Assembly: GCF_000376445.1 (NCBI RefSeq)
Contig: NZ_AQXI01000001.1
Location: forward strand, 404,962 to 468,961
Origin: Haladaptatus paucihalophilus DX253
GTDB taxonomy: Archaea > Halobacteriota > Halobacteria > Halobacteriales > Haladaptataceae
Direction: 5' to 3'
DNA: 64,000 bases
Made by a program: the position numbers and the translations under genes. Positions within the stretch are counted from its first letter, which is position 1; each line of letters opens with the position of its first letter. Shown piece after piece: positions 40,566 through 49,705 of the stretch. A model generated the notes under the pieces. It did no database searches and was not told the DNA's origin. It saw nothing but the letters and a program-made list of their open reading frames with translations.

Positions 40566-41162
40566 ATGCCGACTGACGATGCGACCCGCGGGGGCGGCGG
40601 TGGACGGACGGTCGAAATCAGGACGCCACCGGAACCGTTTTTTCTCCTCGAGCGGTACGTCGCCAATCCCGTCCTCCGGCGACTCCTCCGCTCGAAGGCC
40701 CACTGGCTCGTGAGCAACCGACTCATGCTCCTCTCCTACGTCGGGCGACGGTCGGGCACGCGATACACCACGCCCGTCGCCTACGACCGGCGCGAGGACA
40801 CTCTCGTCGCCACCACCCTCCGCCACCACAGCAACTGGTGGAAGAACTTTCGCGAGGAGCACCCGGCGACCGTCTGGCTTCGCGGTACCCGCCGGAAAAC
40901 GACGGGACTCGCCACGACCGACACGCGGGAAATCGCGGAGTTCGTCCGGAGCGCGCTCGTCCGCTACGGCATCGAACGAGCGCGCTGGCTCGGGCTGAAA
41001 ATCGAGGGCGACGAACTGCCGACCGTCAAAGAACTCGAAGCGGTCGCGCCGGAACTCGTCGTCGTTCGCTTCTCCGTCGACGACCTCGAACCGGTCTTCC
41101 AGACGCTTCACATCCGGGAAGAGGAGTTCTCGAACCGCTTCGGGACCGAAGTGCCGTCGTAG
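40566..41162 (+). CDS. Ddn-type nitroreductase/deazaflavin-dependent oxidoreductase
   Basis: This is a 198-residue split beta-barrel protein of the F420-binding Ddn/nitroreductase group: LLSYVGRRSGTRYTTPVAYD (about 60-79), then HSNWWKNFREEHPATVWLRG. F420 is made by haloarchaea. The family reduces nitroaromatics, quinones or other acceptors. GGAGG at 40554-40558 lies 7 nt before ATG 40566 and fixes this start; a GTG at 40530 in frame is less likely. Confidence 0.8.
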   Translation: MPTDDATRGGGGGRTVEIRTPPEPFFLLERYVANPVLRRLLRSKAHWLVSNRLMLLSYVGRRSGTRYTTPVAYDRREDTLVATTLRHHSNWWKNFREEHPATVWLRGTRRKTTGLATTDTREIAEFVRSALVRYGIERARWLGLKIEGDELPTVKELEAVAPELVVVRFSVDDLEPVFQTLHIREEEFSNRFGTEVPS

Positions 41163-41238
41163 TGCCGTCGCACTTCCGCCGTAATTCTGTCGCACTTCCT
41201 CACGTGACTTTCCCTGAACTTCCCCACGTACCTGACTC

Positions 41239-41763
41239 TCACTCGTAGCGACTGTCCTCCCGGATGTGCTCCGGCATCGCGTCGTCCCGGCCGTTGTACT
41301 GGTCGCCGAAGGTCTCCACGATGTCCCGTTCGGACTCCCAATCGACGTAGTACTCGGTGAGCACGCCCGCCACCGTCTCGCCGAGGGCGTCCATCTCCTC
41401 GTTGATGGCCGAGACGGTAGACCACGAGTCGATGTCCGCGTAGCGACTCCGGTCCTCCCAATCGTCCGGGATTTCGGGCGCTTCGTACGCCACCTCTTCC
41501 AGTTCCGGGTCCCAGTAGAAGTCGAATGCCGCGATACACCCGAGGTCGAGCGCGATGTGATACGCGTCCACCGAGAGCGCCGTCTCCGCCGCCCACGCGG
41601 AGAATCCCTCGTGCCACGCGTTCTCCTCGCCGTCCAGATACGTCTGGAGGTCGGCTCGTTTGTGGACGTCGGACTCGTACTGGTCGTCCCGCGTTAGCTC
41701 GTAGATGGTCGGCGCGGCGGGTGTCGTGACGTCGAGGCTCATGTCGGTAGAGACGTCTCCCAC
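41239..41763 (-). CDS. Conserved haloarchaeal hypothetical protein
   Basis: This is a 174-residue, very acidic, soluble protein rich in Asp, Glu, Trp and Tyr, with no signal or membrane segment. It appears mainly helical, with motifs such as ENAWHEGFSAWAAETAL and ADIDSWSTVSAINEEMDALG. I do not recognise the family. ATG 41763; ATG 41742 (MSLDVTTPA) is also plausible. It follows the P450 gene by 24 bp on the same strand, so it may be co-expressed with it. Confidence 0.6.
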   Translation of the reverse strand: MGDVSTDMSLDVTTPAAPTIYELTRDDQYESDVHKRADLQTYLDGEENAWHEGFSAWAAETALSVDAYHIALDLGCIAAFDFYWDPELEEVAYEAPEIPDDWEDRSRYADIDSWSTVSAINEEMDALGETVAGVLTEYYVDWESERDIVETFGDQYNGRDDAMPEHIREDSRYE

Positions 41764-41787
41764 GTCGATAAGCTCTGTCGCCCCGTC

Positions 41788-43023
41788 TCACTCGCGGTCG
41801 AAGCGAATCGGGAGCGACTCGACGCCGTAGATGAACGAACTCCGCGTCGGTTCGAGCGTCGTCTCGGGAATCGTGACGTTCGACACGCGGGACAGCAGTT
41901 CCGAGAGCGCGACCTTCGCTTCGAGCCGGGCGAGCGGCGCACCCAGACAGTAGTGGGTGCCGTAGCCGAACCCGAAGTGTTGGTTCGGGGTGCGGTCGGG
42001 CCGAAACTCGTCCGCGTCGTCGAACTGCCGCTCGTCGCGGTTCCCGGAACCGAGCCAGACGACGATTTGGTCGCCTTCCTCGATGGTTTCGCCGTGCATC
42101 GTCACGTCCTCCATCGCCACGCGGGTCATCGCCTGCACGGGTGACCGGTAGCGAAGTACCTCCTCGATGGCCGTGGTGAGCGCGCGGTCGTCGCCCGCCA
42201 GTTCGTCCACGGCGTCCACCTCGTCGAAAGACCGCATCGCGTTCGTGATGAGGTTCGTCGTCGTGATGTTCCCGGCGACGAGCAACAGAATACACGTTCC
42301 GAGGATTTCCCGATGCGTGAGCGGTTCGCCGTCGATTTCGGCGGTGACGAGCGTCGAGATGAGGTCGTCTTGCGGATTCTCGCGCCGGTCTTCCATGAGT
42401 TGGATGAAGTAGAACGCCATCTCTTGGCGCATCTCCTCTTGGCGTTCGACGAACTCCGCGCCGCTCTCGTCCTCGCTCGCGGCCGAGACGATGGCGTCCG
42501 ACCACGTTTTGAACTGCTCGCGGTCCTCCGTCGGAACGCCGAGCAGTTCCGCGATGACGATGACGGGAAGCGGGTACGCGAACTCCGACACGAGGTCGAT
42601 TTCGTCCCCGTTATCGAGGATGTCGTCCAGCAACTCAGTCGTCAACTCGCGGATACGCGGCTCCAGTTCCCGAATCGTTCGGGGACTGAACTCCTCGTCC
42701 ACGACGCCGCGGAGTTCGTCGTGTCGCGGCGGGTCCTGTAGGAGCATCGTATCGAGCATGACGCCCGCCTCCTCGCCCTCAGGTTCCTGAAATCCGCTCG
42801 CGTTCCGCGGGCTTACGGAGAATCGCTCGTCGTCGTCGAGCATCTCCTTTACGTCGTCGTATCGGAACACGTCCCACACCTTCCGCGTCGGGTCGTACCG
42901 AACCGGTGCCCGCTCGCGCATCTCCCGATACCAGTCGAACGGTTCGAGCCACGCTTCTCGCTCGGATAGTTCGTCGGGGAACGCCTGCAAACCCTGTGGG
43001 TCGGAGGAACTCATCCCTGACAC
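41788..43023 (-). CDS. Cytochrome P450
   Basis: This 411-residue soluble class I type P450 has the I-helix oxygen-binding motif LLVAGNITTTN (about 243-253), ExxR in EEVLRYRSP (about 288-292), the PERF-like segment FRPDRTPN and the heme-thiolate loop FGFGYGTHYCLG with C359. It inserts one oxygen into an organic substrate and would need a ferredoxin and reductase, neither of which is adjacent. The substrate is unknown. The start MSGMSS at 43023 is ATG; ATG 43014 is possible. Confidence 0.92.
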   Translation of the reverse strand: MSGMSSSDPQGLQAFPDELSEREAWLEPFDWYREMRERAPVRYDPTRKVWDVFRYDDVKEMLDDDERFSVSPRNASGFQEPEGEEAGVMLDTMLLQDPPRHDELRGVVDEEFSPRTIRELEPRIRELTTELLDDILDNGDEIDLVSEFAYPLPVIVIAELLGVPTEDREQFKTWSDAIVSAASEDESGAEFVERQEEMRQEMAFYFIQLMEDRRENPQDDLISTLVTAEIDGEPLTHREILGTCILLLVAGNITTTNLITNAMRSFDEVDAVDELAGDDRALTTAIEEVLRYRSPVQAMTRVAMEDVTMHGETIEEGDQIVVWLGSGNRDERQFDDADEFRPDRTPNQHFGFGYGTHYCLGAPLARLEAKVALSELLSRVSNVTIPETTLEPTRSSFIYGVESLPIRFDRE

Positions 43024-43278
43024 TACAGGGGCGCGGCGTATCAGGATTTCCCTTCTCGTATCGGTCCTCGGGTTCCTTGAAATAACGGCCGGATAAACTT
43101 CGAGTGAAGTAGGGTCCTCCTCGACGCTATTTCCAGAATTCTTTTATGACTATTCTGTCCCGATGACGATTAATTAGCGAACAATAGGATAATATTGCGA
43201 ACGATGACGGACGGTATTCACGGTGAAAGCCCGTTACTTTGCCCGACTTTCAATTCGCACGGAACTGAGACGGAAGGC

Positions 43279-43287
43279 TAATATAAT
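43279..43287 (+). promoter_or_regulatory. TATA box of the amino acid ABC operon
   Basis: TAATATAAT is centred about 26 bp before ATG 43309, so the operon mRNA is probably leaderless. The 285-bp gap to the P450 gene also holds two GCGAAC direct repeats (43178 and 43198) around an AT-rich core, with no known meaning. Confidence 0.6.
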
Positions 43288-43308
43288 TGTGGTAAATGCT
43301 TTCATAGC

Positions 43309-44196
43309 ATGGATAGACGAACCTACCTCAAGGCCAGTTCCGGAGCAGTTGCTGCGCTGGCGTTCGCGGGTTGTTTGGGCGACTCTGGTGGCAGCGGTAG
43401 CGACGACAACGGTGACAACGGCGACAACGGTGACGACGAGAAGACCAGTTCGGACGGCAAGGACGATTCCGACACCGGCAAGATACTCATCGGCTCCGAT
43501 ATACCGTACAAGCCGTTCGAGTACCGCACGGCGGACGGGTCGCTCGAAGGGTTCGACCCCGGTATCGCGGAAGCCATCTTCAAGGGACAGCTCGACCGGG
43601 AGTACGAGTTCAAGAAGGCCGGTTTCGACACCATCATCGACAGTCTGAAAAACAAGAACTTCCGCCTCATCATGAGCGCGATGACCATCACCGACAAGCG
43701 CGCGGAGAAGGTCGATTTCTCCGACCCGTACTTCACGGCGTACCAGACCGTTGCGATTCGCAAGGGTGGTGGCATCGAGAAGCTCGACGACTTGAAAGGC
43801 AAGACCGTCGCCGTCCAGAAGGGGACGACCGGCGAAAGTGCGGCGGAAAAAGTGAAGGAGGACTTCGGTGGCAGCCTCACGATTCACAGCTACGACCAGA
43901 TTGCGGGCGCGTTCAACGCGCTGCGGAACCAGCAGGCGGTCGCGGTCATCAACGACAACACCGTCAACGCGGAGTTCGTGAACAAGATGGACGGCGTCGT
44001 ATTCCTCGAAGGCGAAGGAGAAGCCGCGAAGCAGGGGAAGAACGCACCCGACTATCTCACGCTGACAATCGAGGAGTACGGCATCGCGTTCCGCAAGGAC
44101 GACGATGACCTCCGGAAACAGGTGAACGAGGCCATCAAAGCCATCAAGGACGACGGCACGTACGACAAGATATACGACAAGTATTTTGAGGGCTGA
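43309..44196 (+). CDS. Polar amino acid ABC transporter binding lipoprotein
   Basis: This is a 295-residue protein with a Tat-type signal and lipobox (RRTYLKASSG, AFAGC, C22), a Gly/Asp/Asn linker to about 55, then a family 3 solute-binding domain: IPYKPFEYRTADGSLEGFDP, DSLKNKNFRLIMSAMTITDKRA, VDFSDPYFTAYQTVAI. It captures a polar amino acid such as glutamine, arginine or histidine outside the membrane and passes it to the permease at 44242. It is first of a three-gene operon. Confidence 0.92.
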   Translation: MDRRTYLKASSGAVAALAFAGCLGDSGGSGSDDNGDNGDNGDDEKTSSDGKDDSDTGKILIGSDIPYKPFEYRTADGSLEGFDPGIAEAIFKGQLDREYEFKKAGFDTIIDSLKNKNFRLIMSAMTITDKRAEKVDFSDPYFTAYQTVAIRKGGGIEKLDDLKGKTVAVQKGTTGESAAEKVKEDFGGSLTIHSYDQIAGAFNALRNQQAVAVINDNTVNAEFVNKMDGVVFLEGEGEAAKQGKNAPDYLTLTIEEYGIAFRKDDDDLRKQVNEAIKAIKDDGTYDKIYDKYFEG

Positions 44197-44241
44197 TTCC
44201 ACGGACGTCGCCTTCACCAAACAACTATAATTTGATACATT

Positions 44242-45060
44242 ATGGCAGAGACATACCACGAAGACGCTGCCGCCGAACACCGAGCAGGCGACGGCCTACT
44301 GACCGACACCCGGCTCAAATGGTTCGGAATCGCCGTCGCTGGAGGATTCTCGCTTCTCATCGCGTACGTTATCTTCCGTATTCTCACGGATTTCGTCGAT
44401 TACGATCTGTTGGTGACCATTTTCCCGCGATTCATCAGCACGTACATCGACGTTCTCGTAATCGTCGTCGTTTCGAGCGTCCTCTCGCTCATCGGCGGTG
44501 TCTTCATCGGCTTGGGTCGCGTGTCGAAAACGAAATTCACTCGCGCCGTCGCCACGTGTTACGTCGAGTTCTTCCGCGGAACGCCGCTCCTCTTCCAGTT
44601 GTTCGTCCTGTACATCGGACTCCCGAGGTTCGGCATCGGAAACTTCTCCCGGTGGGGTTGGTACGCCGGTATCATCGGCCTTTCGCTGAATCACGCGGCG
44701 TACTCCGGCGAGGCGATCAAAGGCGGTATCAACTCCATTCCGGACGGTCAGATGGAGGCCGCGCGGTCGCTCGGCATGTCCTACATCAGTGCGATGCGGA
44801 AAATCATTCTCCCGCAGGCGTTCCGAAACTCCCTCGCCGCGGTCGGGAACGACCAGATCATCCTGGTCAAGGACACGTCGTTGCTGTCGGTTATCGCCGT
44901 CAGCGAACTCATCAGCCTCTTCCGGAACGTCAACAGCAACCAATTCGACGCGTGGACGCCGCTCGTCCTCGTGGCGATAGCGTACCTCGCCATCACGCTC
45001 CCACTTGGCAAACTCGTGCGTATGCTGGAAGAGCGCGCTGCATGGGGTGAACAGCGATGA
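44242..45060 (+). CDS. Amino acid ABC transporter permease (HisM/GlnP type)
   Basis: This 272-residue membrane protein has about five helices: 35-60, 72-100, 125-145, and 180-265. The EAA motif for the ATPase is [20 protein letters not shown] (about 172-191), and the family block [20 protein letters not shown] is at about 110-129. A single permease type implies a homodimer. It overlaps the ATPase gene by 4 bp (ATGA). Confidence 0.92.
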   Translation: MAETYHEDAAAEHRAGDGLLTDTRLKWFGIAVAGGFSLLIAYVIFRILTDFVDYDLLVTIFPRFISTYIDVLVIVVVSSVLSLIGGVFIGLGRVSKTKFTRAVATCYVEFFRGTPLLFQLFVLYIGLPRFGIGNFSRWGWYAGIIGLSLNHAAYSGEAIKGGINSIPDGQMEAARSLGMSYISAMRKIILPQAFRNSLAAVGNDQIILVKDTSLLSVIAVSELISLFRNVNSNQFDAWTPLVLVAIAYLAITLPLGKLVRMLEERAAWGEQR

Positions 45061-45791
45061 ATACTCCAAAAATCGAGTTCGACGGCGTTGATAAGTACTT
45101 CGGCGAAGCACACGTCCTGAAGGACGTCGACCTCGAAATCGAGGACGGCGAAGTGGTCGTCGTCGTCGGCCCGAGCGGCAGCGGGAAATCGACGCTGTTG
45201 CGGTGTACGAACCGCTTGGAGGAGATACAGGGCGGCGACATCCGCATCGAAGGACAGTCCATCACCAACCCGACGGTGGACATCAACTTCCTCCGCCAGC
45301 GCATCGGAATGGTGTTCCAGAGCTTCAACCTCTTCCCGCACAAGACCGCGCTGGAGAACGTCTCTATCGCGCCGATAGACGTGAAGGGACTGTCGCGTGC
45401 GGAGGCGGACGAACGGAGCCAGCAACTCCTCACCGACGTGGGCCTTGAGGACCAAGCCGACTCCTACCCGAACCAGCTTTCGGGCGGGCAACAACAGCGC
45501 GTCGCCATCGCTCGCGCGCTGGCGATGGACCCGCACGTCATGCTGTTCGACGAGGTGACGAGCGCGCTCGACCCCGAACTCGTCGGCGAAGTGCTGGGCG
45601 TCATGCGCGAACTCGCCGAGGGCGGCATGACGATGATGGTCGTCACCCACGAGATGGGCTTCGCCCGCGAAGTCGGCGACCGAATCGTCCTCATGGCCGA
45701 CGGGCACGTCATCGAAACCGCGCCGCCCGAGGAATTCTTCGAGAACCCGCGGACGGACCGTGCGAAGCAGTTCCTCTCGATGGTGCTGTAG
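45057..45791 (+). CDS. glnQ: Amino acid ABC transporter ATPase (GlnQ type)
   Basis: This 244-residue ATPase has Walker [10 protein letters not shown] (38-46), signature LSGGQQQR (about 139-146), Walker [12 protein letters not shown] (about 162-172) and switch His VTHEMG (about 198). It energises the permease encoded just upstream. The last 39 bp of coding sequence (45752-45790, [12 protein letters not shown] plus part of the stop) recur almost exactly in the chimeric gene at 50728-50766. Confidence 0.95.
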   Translation: MNTPKIEFDGVDKYFGEAHVLKDVDLEIEDGEVVVVVGPSGSGKSTLLRCTNRLEEIQGGDIRIEGQSITNPTVDINFLRQRIGMVFQSFNLFPHKTALENVSIAPIDVKGLSRAEADERSQQLLTDVGLEDQADSYPNQLSGGQQQRVAIARALAMDPHVMLFDEVTSALDPELVGEVLGVMRELAEGGMTMMVVTHEMGFAREVGDRIVLMADGHVIETAPPEEFFENPRTDRAKQFLSMVL

Positions 45792-45820
45792 CGGTTTTTG
45801 AACGCTCCTGTCCCACCTTT

Positions 45821-45866
45821 CTCGACGGTCCCGTCGAATTCCGCTCGATTGTCCCGTCGAATCCCT
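45821..45866. repeat. 23-bp tandem repeat, 2 copies plus fragment
   Basis: Units begin CTCGACGGTCCCGTCGAATT (45821) and CTCGATTGTCCCGTCGAATC (45844), with a third start CTCGACCG at 45867. It lies just after the ABC ATPase stop, in the gap before the HTH gene. Confidence 0.8.
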
Positions 45867-46018
45867 CTCGACCGCCCTCTATCTCTCCCGTTTTCGTGAG
45901 ACGGAACCCAATTCCAAGCTTCTGGGACGAGTCGATGTCTCTTTTACACCTGCCCGGAAATGACGGGTAGATACGGGACCGATTCCGCACGTCGCATCGA
46001 GCGGTCCCGGCGACCCGA

Positions 46019-46474
46019 ATGAACGAACACAACGTCGATTGGAGCCGGTTGTTACTGGTTCCCGAGCGGACGGAGACGACCGAGCCGTCTACAGACATGA
46101 ACCGAGAACCGTCGGACGACCGGACGTCCCCGCCGCCGTCGGTGGTCCTGCGGTCGCTCGAAGACGACAAGTGTCGAACGCTCCTCACGGCGTTACGCGA
46201 ACCCACGTCCGCGACCGCGCTCCGCACCGAGTGCGACATGCCCCGTTCGACCGTGTATCGGAAACTCGAACGACTCGGCGAGGCCGGACTCGTGCGGGAG
46301 TACACCGAGGTTCGACGCGACGGACCGAACGCCACCCTCTACGAGCGCGATTTTACTGATATCTCCATCAGCATCGACGAGAACGACGAGTTCACGGTTT
46401 CAGTCGAGCGCCCGGACCGGGACGCCACGGACCGGATGGCGACTTTCTGGACGGAGATGAAAAAAGAATCATGA
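46019..46474 (+). CDS. Winged-helix (ArsR-like) regulator
   Basis: This is a 151-residue protein with a disordered N-terminus to about 40 and a winged helix at about 42-105: VLRSLEDDKCRTLLTALREP, then ATALRTECDMPRSTVYRKLERLGEAGLVRE. The C-terminal beta part (ISIDENDEFTVSVERP) is typical of haloarchaeal regulators paired with DUF7521. ATG 46019 is used; ATG 46097 would drop only the disordered part. It overlaps the DUF7521 gene by 4 bp. Confidence 0.82.
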   Translation: MNEHNVDWSRLLLVPERTETTEPSTDMNREPSDDRTSPPPSVVLRSLEDDKCRTLLTALREPTSATALRTECDMPRSTVYRKLERLGEAGLVREYTEVRRDGPNATLYERDFTDISISIDENDEFTVSVERPDRDATDRMATFWTEMKKES

Positions 46475-46749
46475 TGGACGCGATAACGTGGCTCCTCGTC
46501 ATCGTGAAGTTCACCGCGCTCGGACTCGGCGGGGTCGTCACTCTACTCGCCTACCGAGCCTACGAGCGCACGCAGTTCGCGGGACTTCGCTACTTCGCCA
46601 TCGGGTTGTTCATCATCACCGTCGGGACGGTGCTGGTCGGCGTCTTCCACCACTTCCTCCACGTCGAACTCACGATGGGGATGCTCCTCGAAAGCTCCAT
46701 CATCTGCGTCGGGTTCGGCGTCATGGTCGTCGGACTGTACGGGCAATAG
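46471..46749 (+). CDS. DUF7521 three-helix membrane protein
   Basis: This 92-residue protein has three hydrophobic segments (about 5-27, 41-62, 68-90) with HHFLHVE between the second and third. It is of the DUF7521 haloarchaeal family. The start overlaps the HTH stop (ATGA), so the two proteins are made together; a membrane partner that controls the regulator is a reasonable but untested idea. Confidence 0.8.
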   Translation: MMDAITWLLVIVKFTALGLGGVVTLLAYRAYERTQFAGLRYFAIGLFIITVGTVLVGVFHHFLHVELTMGMLLESSIICVGFGVMVVGLYGQ

Positions 46750-46798
46750 CGGCGTTTTCGTCCGTTCACACACCGGTTTCCCTCCACGTTTCGAGGTT

Positions 46799-46815
46799 GT
46801 CCCACGTTGTGGGAC
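46799..46815. promoter_or_regulatory. Perfect 7-bp inverted repeat
   Basis: GTCCCACGTTGTGGGAC: 7-bp arms with a 3-bp centre. It lies between the DUF7521 stop and the RND gene, 120 bp before the latter. It could be an operator or part of a terminator. Confidence 0.4.
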
Positions 46816-46934
46816 CCCACCATCGGTTCTTGTTCGATGCCTGTGGAGACTATCGTAATGAGAGTCACGACTGAAGGTACCCTCACGTTCGACGTGCCGC
46901 ACCGACGACCCGCTTCGGGACCGCGTGGTGACCG

Positions 46935-49574
46935 ATGAAGCGGACGGTAGCGGAACGGTTCGCGGACACCATCGTCGAGCGGAGCCGGCTCGTCATCGCG
47001 CTCTTGCTCCTCGTCTCGGTGGTCGTGGGTGCGGGCGCGGTCATCGGCGAAACGGGCGACGCGCCCATCGGCCAAGCCGGAACCACGTCGCAGGAACAGA
47101 AAGCCCTCGACGAAATCGGGGCGACGTACGGGACGAACGACGCGATAGTAAGCCAAGTCGTCGTGAGAACCGAGGACGGAAACGTCCTCTCCCGCGAGTC
47201 CTTGCTTCGAAGTCTCCGTCTCCAACGCGAGATACGAAACGACGACTCCATCAACGGGACGCTCCGCGCCGACCGCGGACTCGTCGGCATCGAGAACGTC
47301 GTCGCAACCGCCGCGTACGCCGAGGACGTGCGACGGCAACGGGCCAACTCGTCGAAGAACGGGTCCGGGACGAACGCCGGTGCTCCGGCGACCCGTCCAC
47401 CGTCGCCGACGTTGGACCAGCAGATACGCGCGCTCGAAACGCGCTCTCCCGCCGACGTCCGGTCCCTCGTCGGAACGGTGCTCGATTCCGACGCGGCCGC
47501 TCCGGGAACCGACCCGACGGAGTTCCTCTCCTCGAACTACGAACCGGGGACGACGAGCGCGGACGCACGGATTACGTTCGTCTTCCAGCGAGGAACGGAC
47601 GACTCGGAAGCCGCGACTCAAGCTGCGTACGACGCGCAGGTGGCCATCGAGTCGCTGGTCGATTCGCGCTTCGACGACGCGTTCGTCTTCGGGCAGGGAA
47701 TCGTCGATGACGCCTCGTCGCGGGCCATCGGCGACAGTTTCATCATCATCACGCCGGTCGCCCTCGTCCTGTTGCTCATCGCGCTCACCCTCGCCTACCG
47801 CGACCTCGTGGACGTGCTCATCAGCGTCTTCGGCGTCGGCGTCGTGATGGTGTGGCTCAGCGGCGCGCAGGCGTGGCTCGGGATTCCGTCGAGTTCGCTC
47901 CTCATCGCGGTTCCGTTCCTCCTCATCGGGTTGAGTCTCGACTACTCGCTGCACGTCGTTATGCGGTACCGCGAGGCGCGGACCGGTGCCCTCGATACCG
48001 ACGATTCGGATACCGACCGGCGGTCTCCGGCGATGGCGATGCGGTCGGGACTCTCCGGGGTCATCCTCGCGCTGGCCATCGCGGCGTTTACGACTGCCAT
48101 CGGATTCTTCTCGAACTACGTCAGTCCGCTGGCGTCCATCCGCGACTTCGCGCTCCTGAGCGGCACCGGCATCATCGCCATGCTGGTCGTTTTCGCCGCG
48201 CTCGTCCCGGCGGTCAAACTCGAAGTCGAACGCTTCTTCGACCGCCGCGGCCGTCCCCGCTTGCGTTCGGCGTTCGGCGGCGGTAACGGGCCGATTCGGC
48301 GCGCGCTTTCGGGTACCGCAAACCTCGCCCAACGGGCACCCGTCGTCGTCCTCGTCGTCGCCGTCCTCCTCGCGTCGTCCGGCGTCTACGGCGCGACGGG
48401 CATCGATACGGAGTTCAACCAAGCCGATTTCATCCCGCAGGACGCCCCCGCGTGGATGCACTCGCTCCCCGAACCGTTCGCGCCCGACCAGTACGATGTC
48501 AGCGCGAACCTCGCGTACCTGAGCGATAACTTCCGGCAGCGCGGTGAAGGGTCGGAGGCGCAGATACTCGTCCGTGGGACCGTCACCGACGCGAAATCGC
48601 TCGCGGCGCTCGATGCGGCGACGACGACTGCAACGGAACGCGGTGGGCGGAACGGCACCATCGTCTTGCGGCCGGATGGGTCAGCCGCCGTCGAAAGCCC
48701 CGCGACGGTCCTGCGCGACGTGGCCGCCACGAACGACACGGTGGCCGCGGCAATCGACGACCGCGACCGTGACGGCGACGGACTCCCGGACGAAGACGTC
48801 GCGGCGGTCTACGACCGGTTGTACGACGCCGCTCCCGAACGCGCGGCGACGGTCCTCTACCGTGACGCGAACGGGTCGTACGAATCCGCACGCGTTATCG
48901 TCGGAATCGCGGGCGACGCCTCGGCGCAGTCGAGCGCAAGCGACGTCCGCGCGGTTGCCACCGCGGTCGAACGAGGTGCCCCCGTCACGGCGATTGCGAC
49001 CGGTCAGCCGGTCGTTACCGCCGTCGTCCAGAGCGCGCTGTTCGAGACGCTCGTCGAGGGATTCTCCATCACGCTCGGCGTCATCCTCGTGTTCCTCGTC
49101 GGGTTGTACTGGTGGCGATACCGTGCACCCGAACTCGGCGCGGTGCTCCTCGTTCCCGTCCTCATCGCGCTCGCGTGGCTGCTCGGAACGATGGCGTTGC
49201 TCGACATTCCGTTCAACAGCGAAACCGTCATCATCACCAGTCTAGCCATCGGTCTCGGCGTGGACTACAGCATCCACCTCGGCGAACGTGTTGTGGACGA
49301 ACGCGCTCGTCACGACACGCTCGGGGAGGCGCTCTCGGCCGCCATCGTCGGGACCGGTGGCGCGCTCCTCGGAAGCGCGGTGACGACGGCCGCCGGGTTC
49401 GGCGTGCTCGCGTTGGCGCTCTCGCCTCCGCTCCGGCGGTTCGGGACGGTGACGGGATTGAGCATCGTGTACGCCCTCGTCGCGTGCGTCACGGTGCTTC
49501 CGTGCCTCCTCGTAATCCGCGAGCGACTCCTGGGCCGACGGACGAACGTCGAATCCGGGGAAGCGGCGAACTGA
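46935..49574 (+). CDS. RND superfamily (MMPL-type) exporter, second copy
   Basis: This 879-residue transporter has the RND two-repeat layout: TM1 at about 15-35, an external loop to about 265, TM2-6 at about 270-430, TM7 near 475, a second loop to about 690, and last helices at about 700-860. The GLSLDYSLHVVMRYRE and GLGVDYSIHLGERV blocks are the RND helix-4 region equivalents. The second loop has a Ca-type loop DRDRDGDGLPDED (about 606-618), as in the exporter at 6221-9265. Unlike that paralogue it lacks the long coiled coil. The substrate is unknown. ATG 46935 overlaps the stop of a 26-codon frame starting at 46858. Confidence 0.85.
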   Translation: MKRTVAERFADTIVERSRLVIALLLLVSVVVGAGAVIGETGDAPIGQAGTTSQEQKALDEIGATYGTNDAIVSQVVVRTEDGNVLSRESLLRSLRLQREIRNDDSINGTLRADRGLVGIENVVATAAYAEDVRRQRANSSKNGSGTNAGAPATRPPSPTLDQQIRALETRSPADVRSLVGTVLDSDAAAPGTDPTEFLSSNYEPGTTSADARITFVFQRGTDDSEAATQAAYDAQVAIESLVDSRFDDAFVFGQGIVDDASSRAIGDSFIIITPVALVLLLIALTLAYRDLVDVLISVFGVGVVMVWLSGAQAWLGIPSSSLLIAVPFLLIGLSLDYSLHVVMRYREARTGALDTDDSDTDRRSPAMAMRSGLSGVILALAIAAFTTAIGFFSNYVSPLASIRDFALLSGTGIIAMLVVFAALVPAVKLEVERFFDRRGRPRLRSAFGGGNGPIRRALSGTANLAQRAPVVVLVVAVLLASSGVYGATGIDTEFNQADFIPQDAPAWMHSLPEPFAPDQYDVSANLAYLSDNFRQRGEGSEAQILVRGTVTDAKSLAALDAATTTATERGGRNGTIVLRPDGSAAVESPATVLRDVAATNDTVAAAIDDRDRDGDGLPDEDVAAVYDRLYDAAPERAATVLYRDANGSYESARVIVGIAGDASAQSSASDVRAVATAVERGAPVTAIATGQPVVTAVVQSALFETLVEGFSITLGVILVFLVGLYWWRYRAPELGAVLLVPVLIALAWLLGTMALLDIPFNSETVIITSLAIGLGVDYSIHLGERVVDERARHDTLGEALSAAIVGTGGALLGSAVTTAAGFGVLALALSPPLRRFGTVTGLSIVYALVACVTVLPCLLVIRERLLGRRTNVESGEAAN

Positions 49575-49705
49575 AAACGCCGCCGGTCTTTACGGTATTC
49601 AACGGTCGCAAGCGGTCCTTCGACTGTCCCCGTGTTCTCTATTTTCCGTGCCCGTCGTGGTTCGAAAATCGTGGCTCCGTGCCGTGCTGTCGAATCCGTC
49701 CGGGC

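Noticed and set aside
43024-43308. tRNA or small RNA gene in the P450/ABC gap
   Set aside because: No cloverleaf consensus (no GGTTCGAATCC-like arm with matching acceptor) found; AT-rich promoter DNA explains it.
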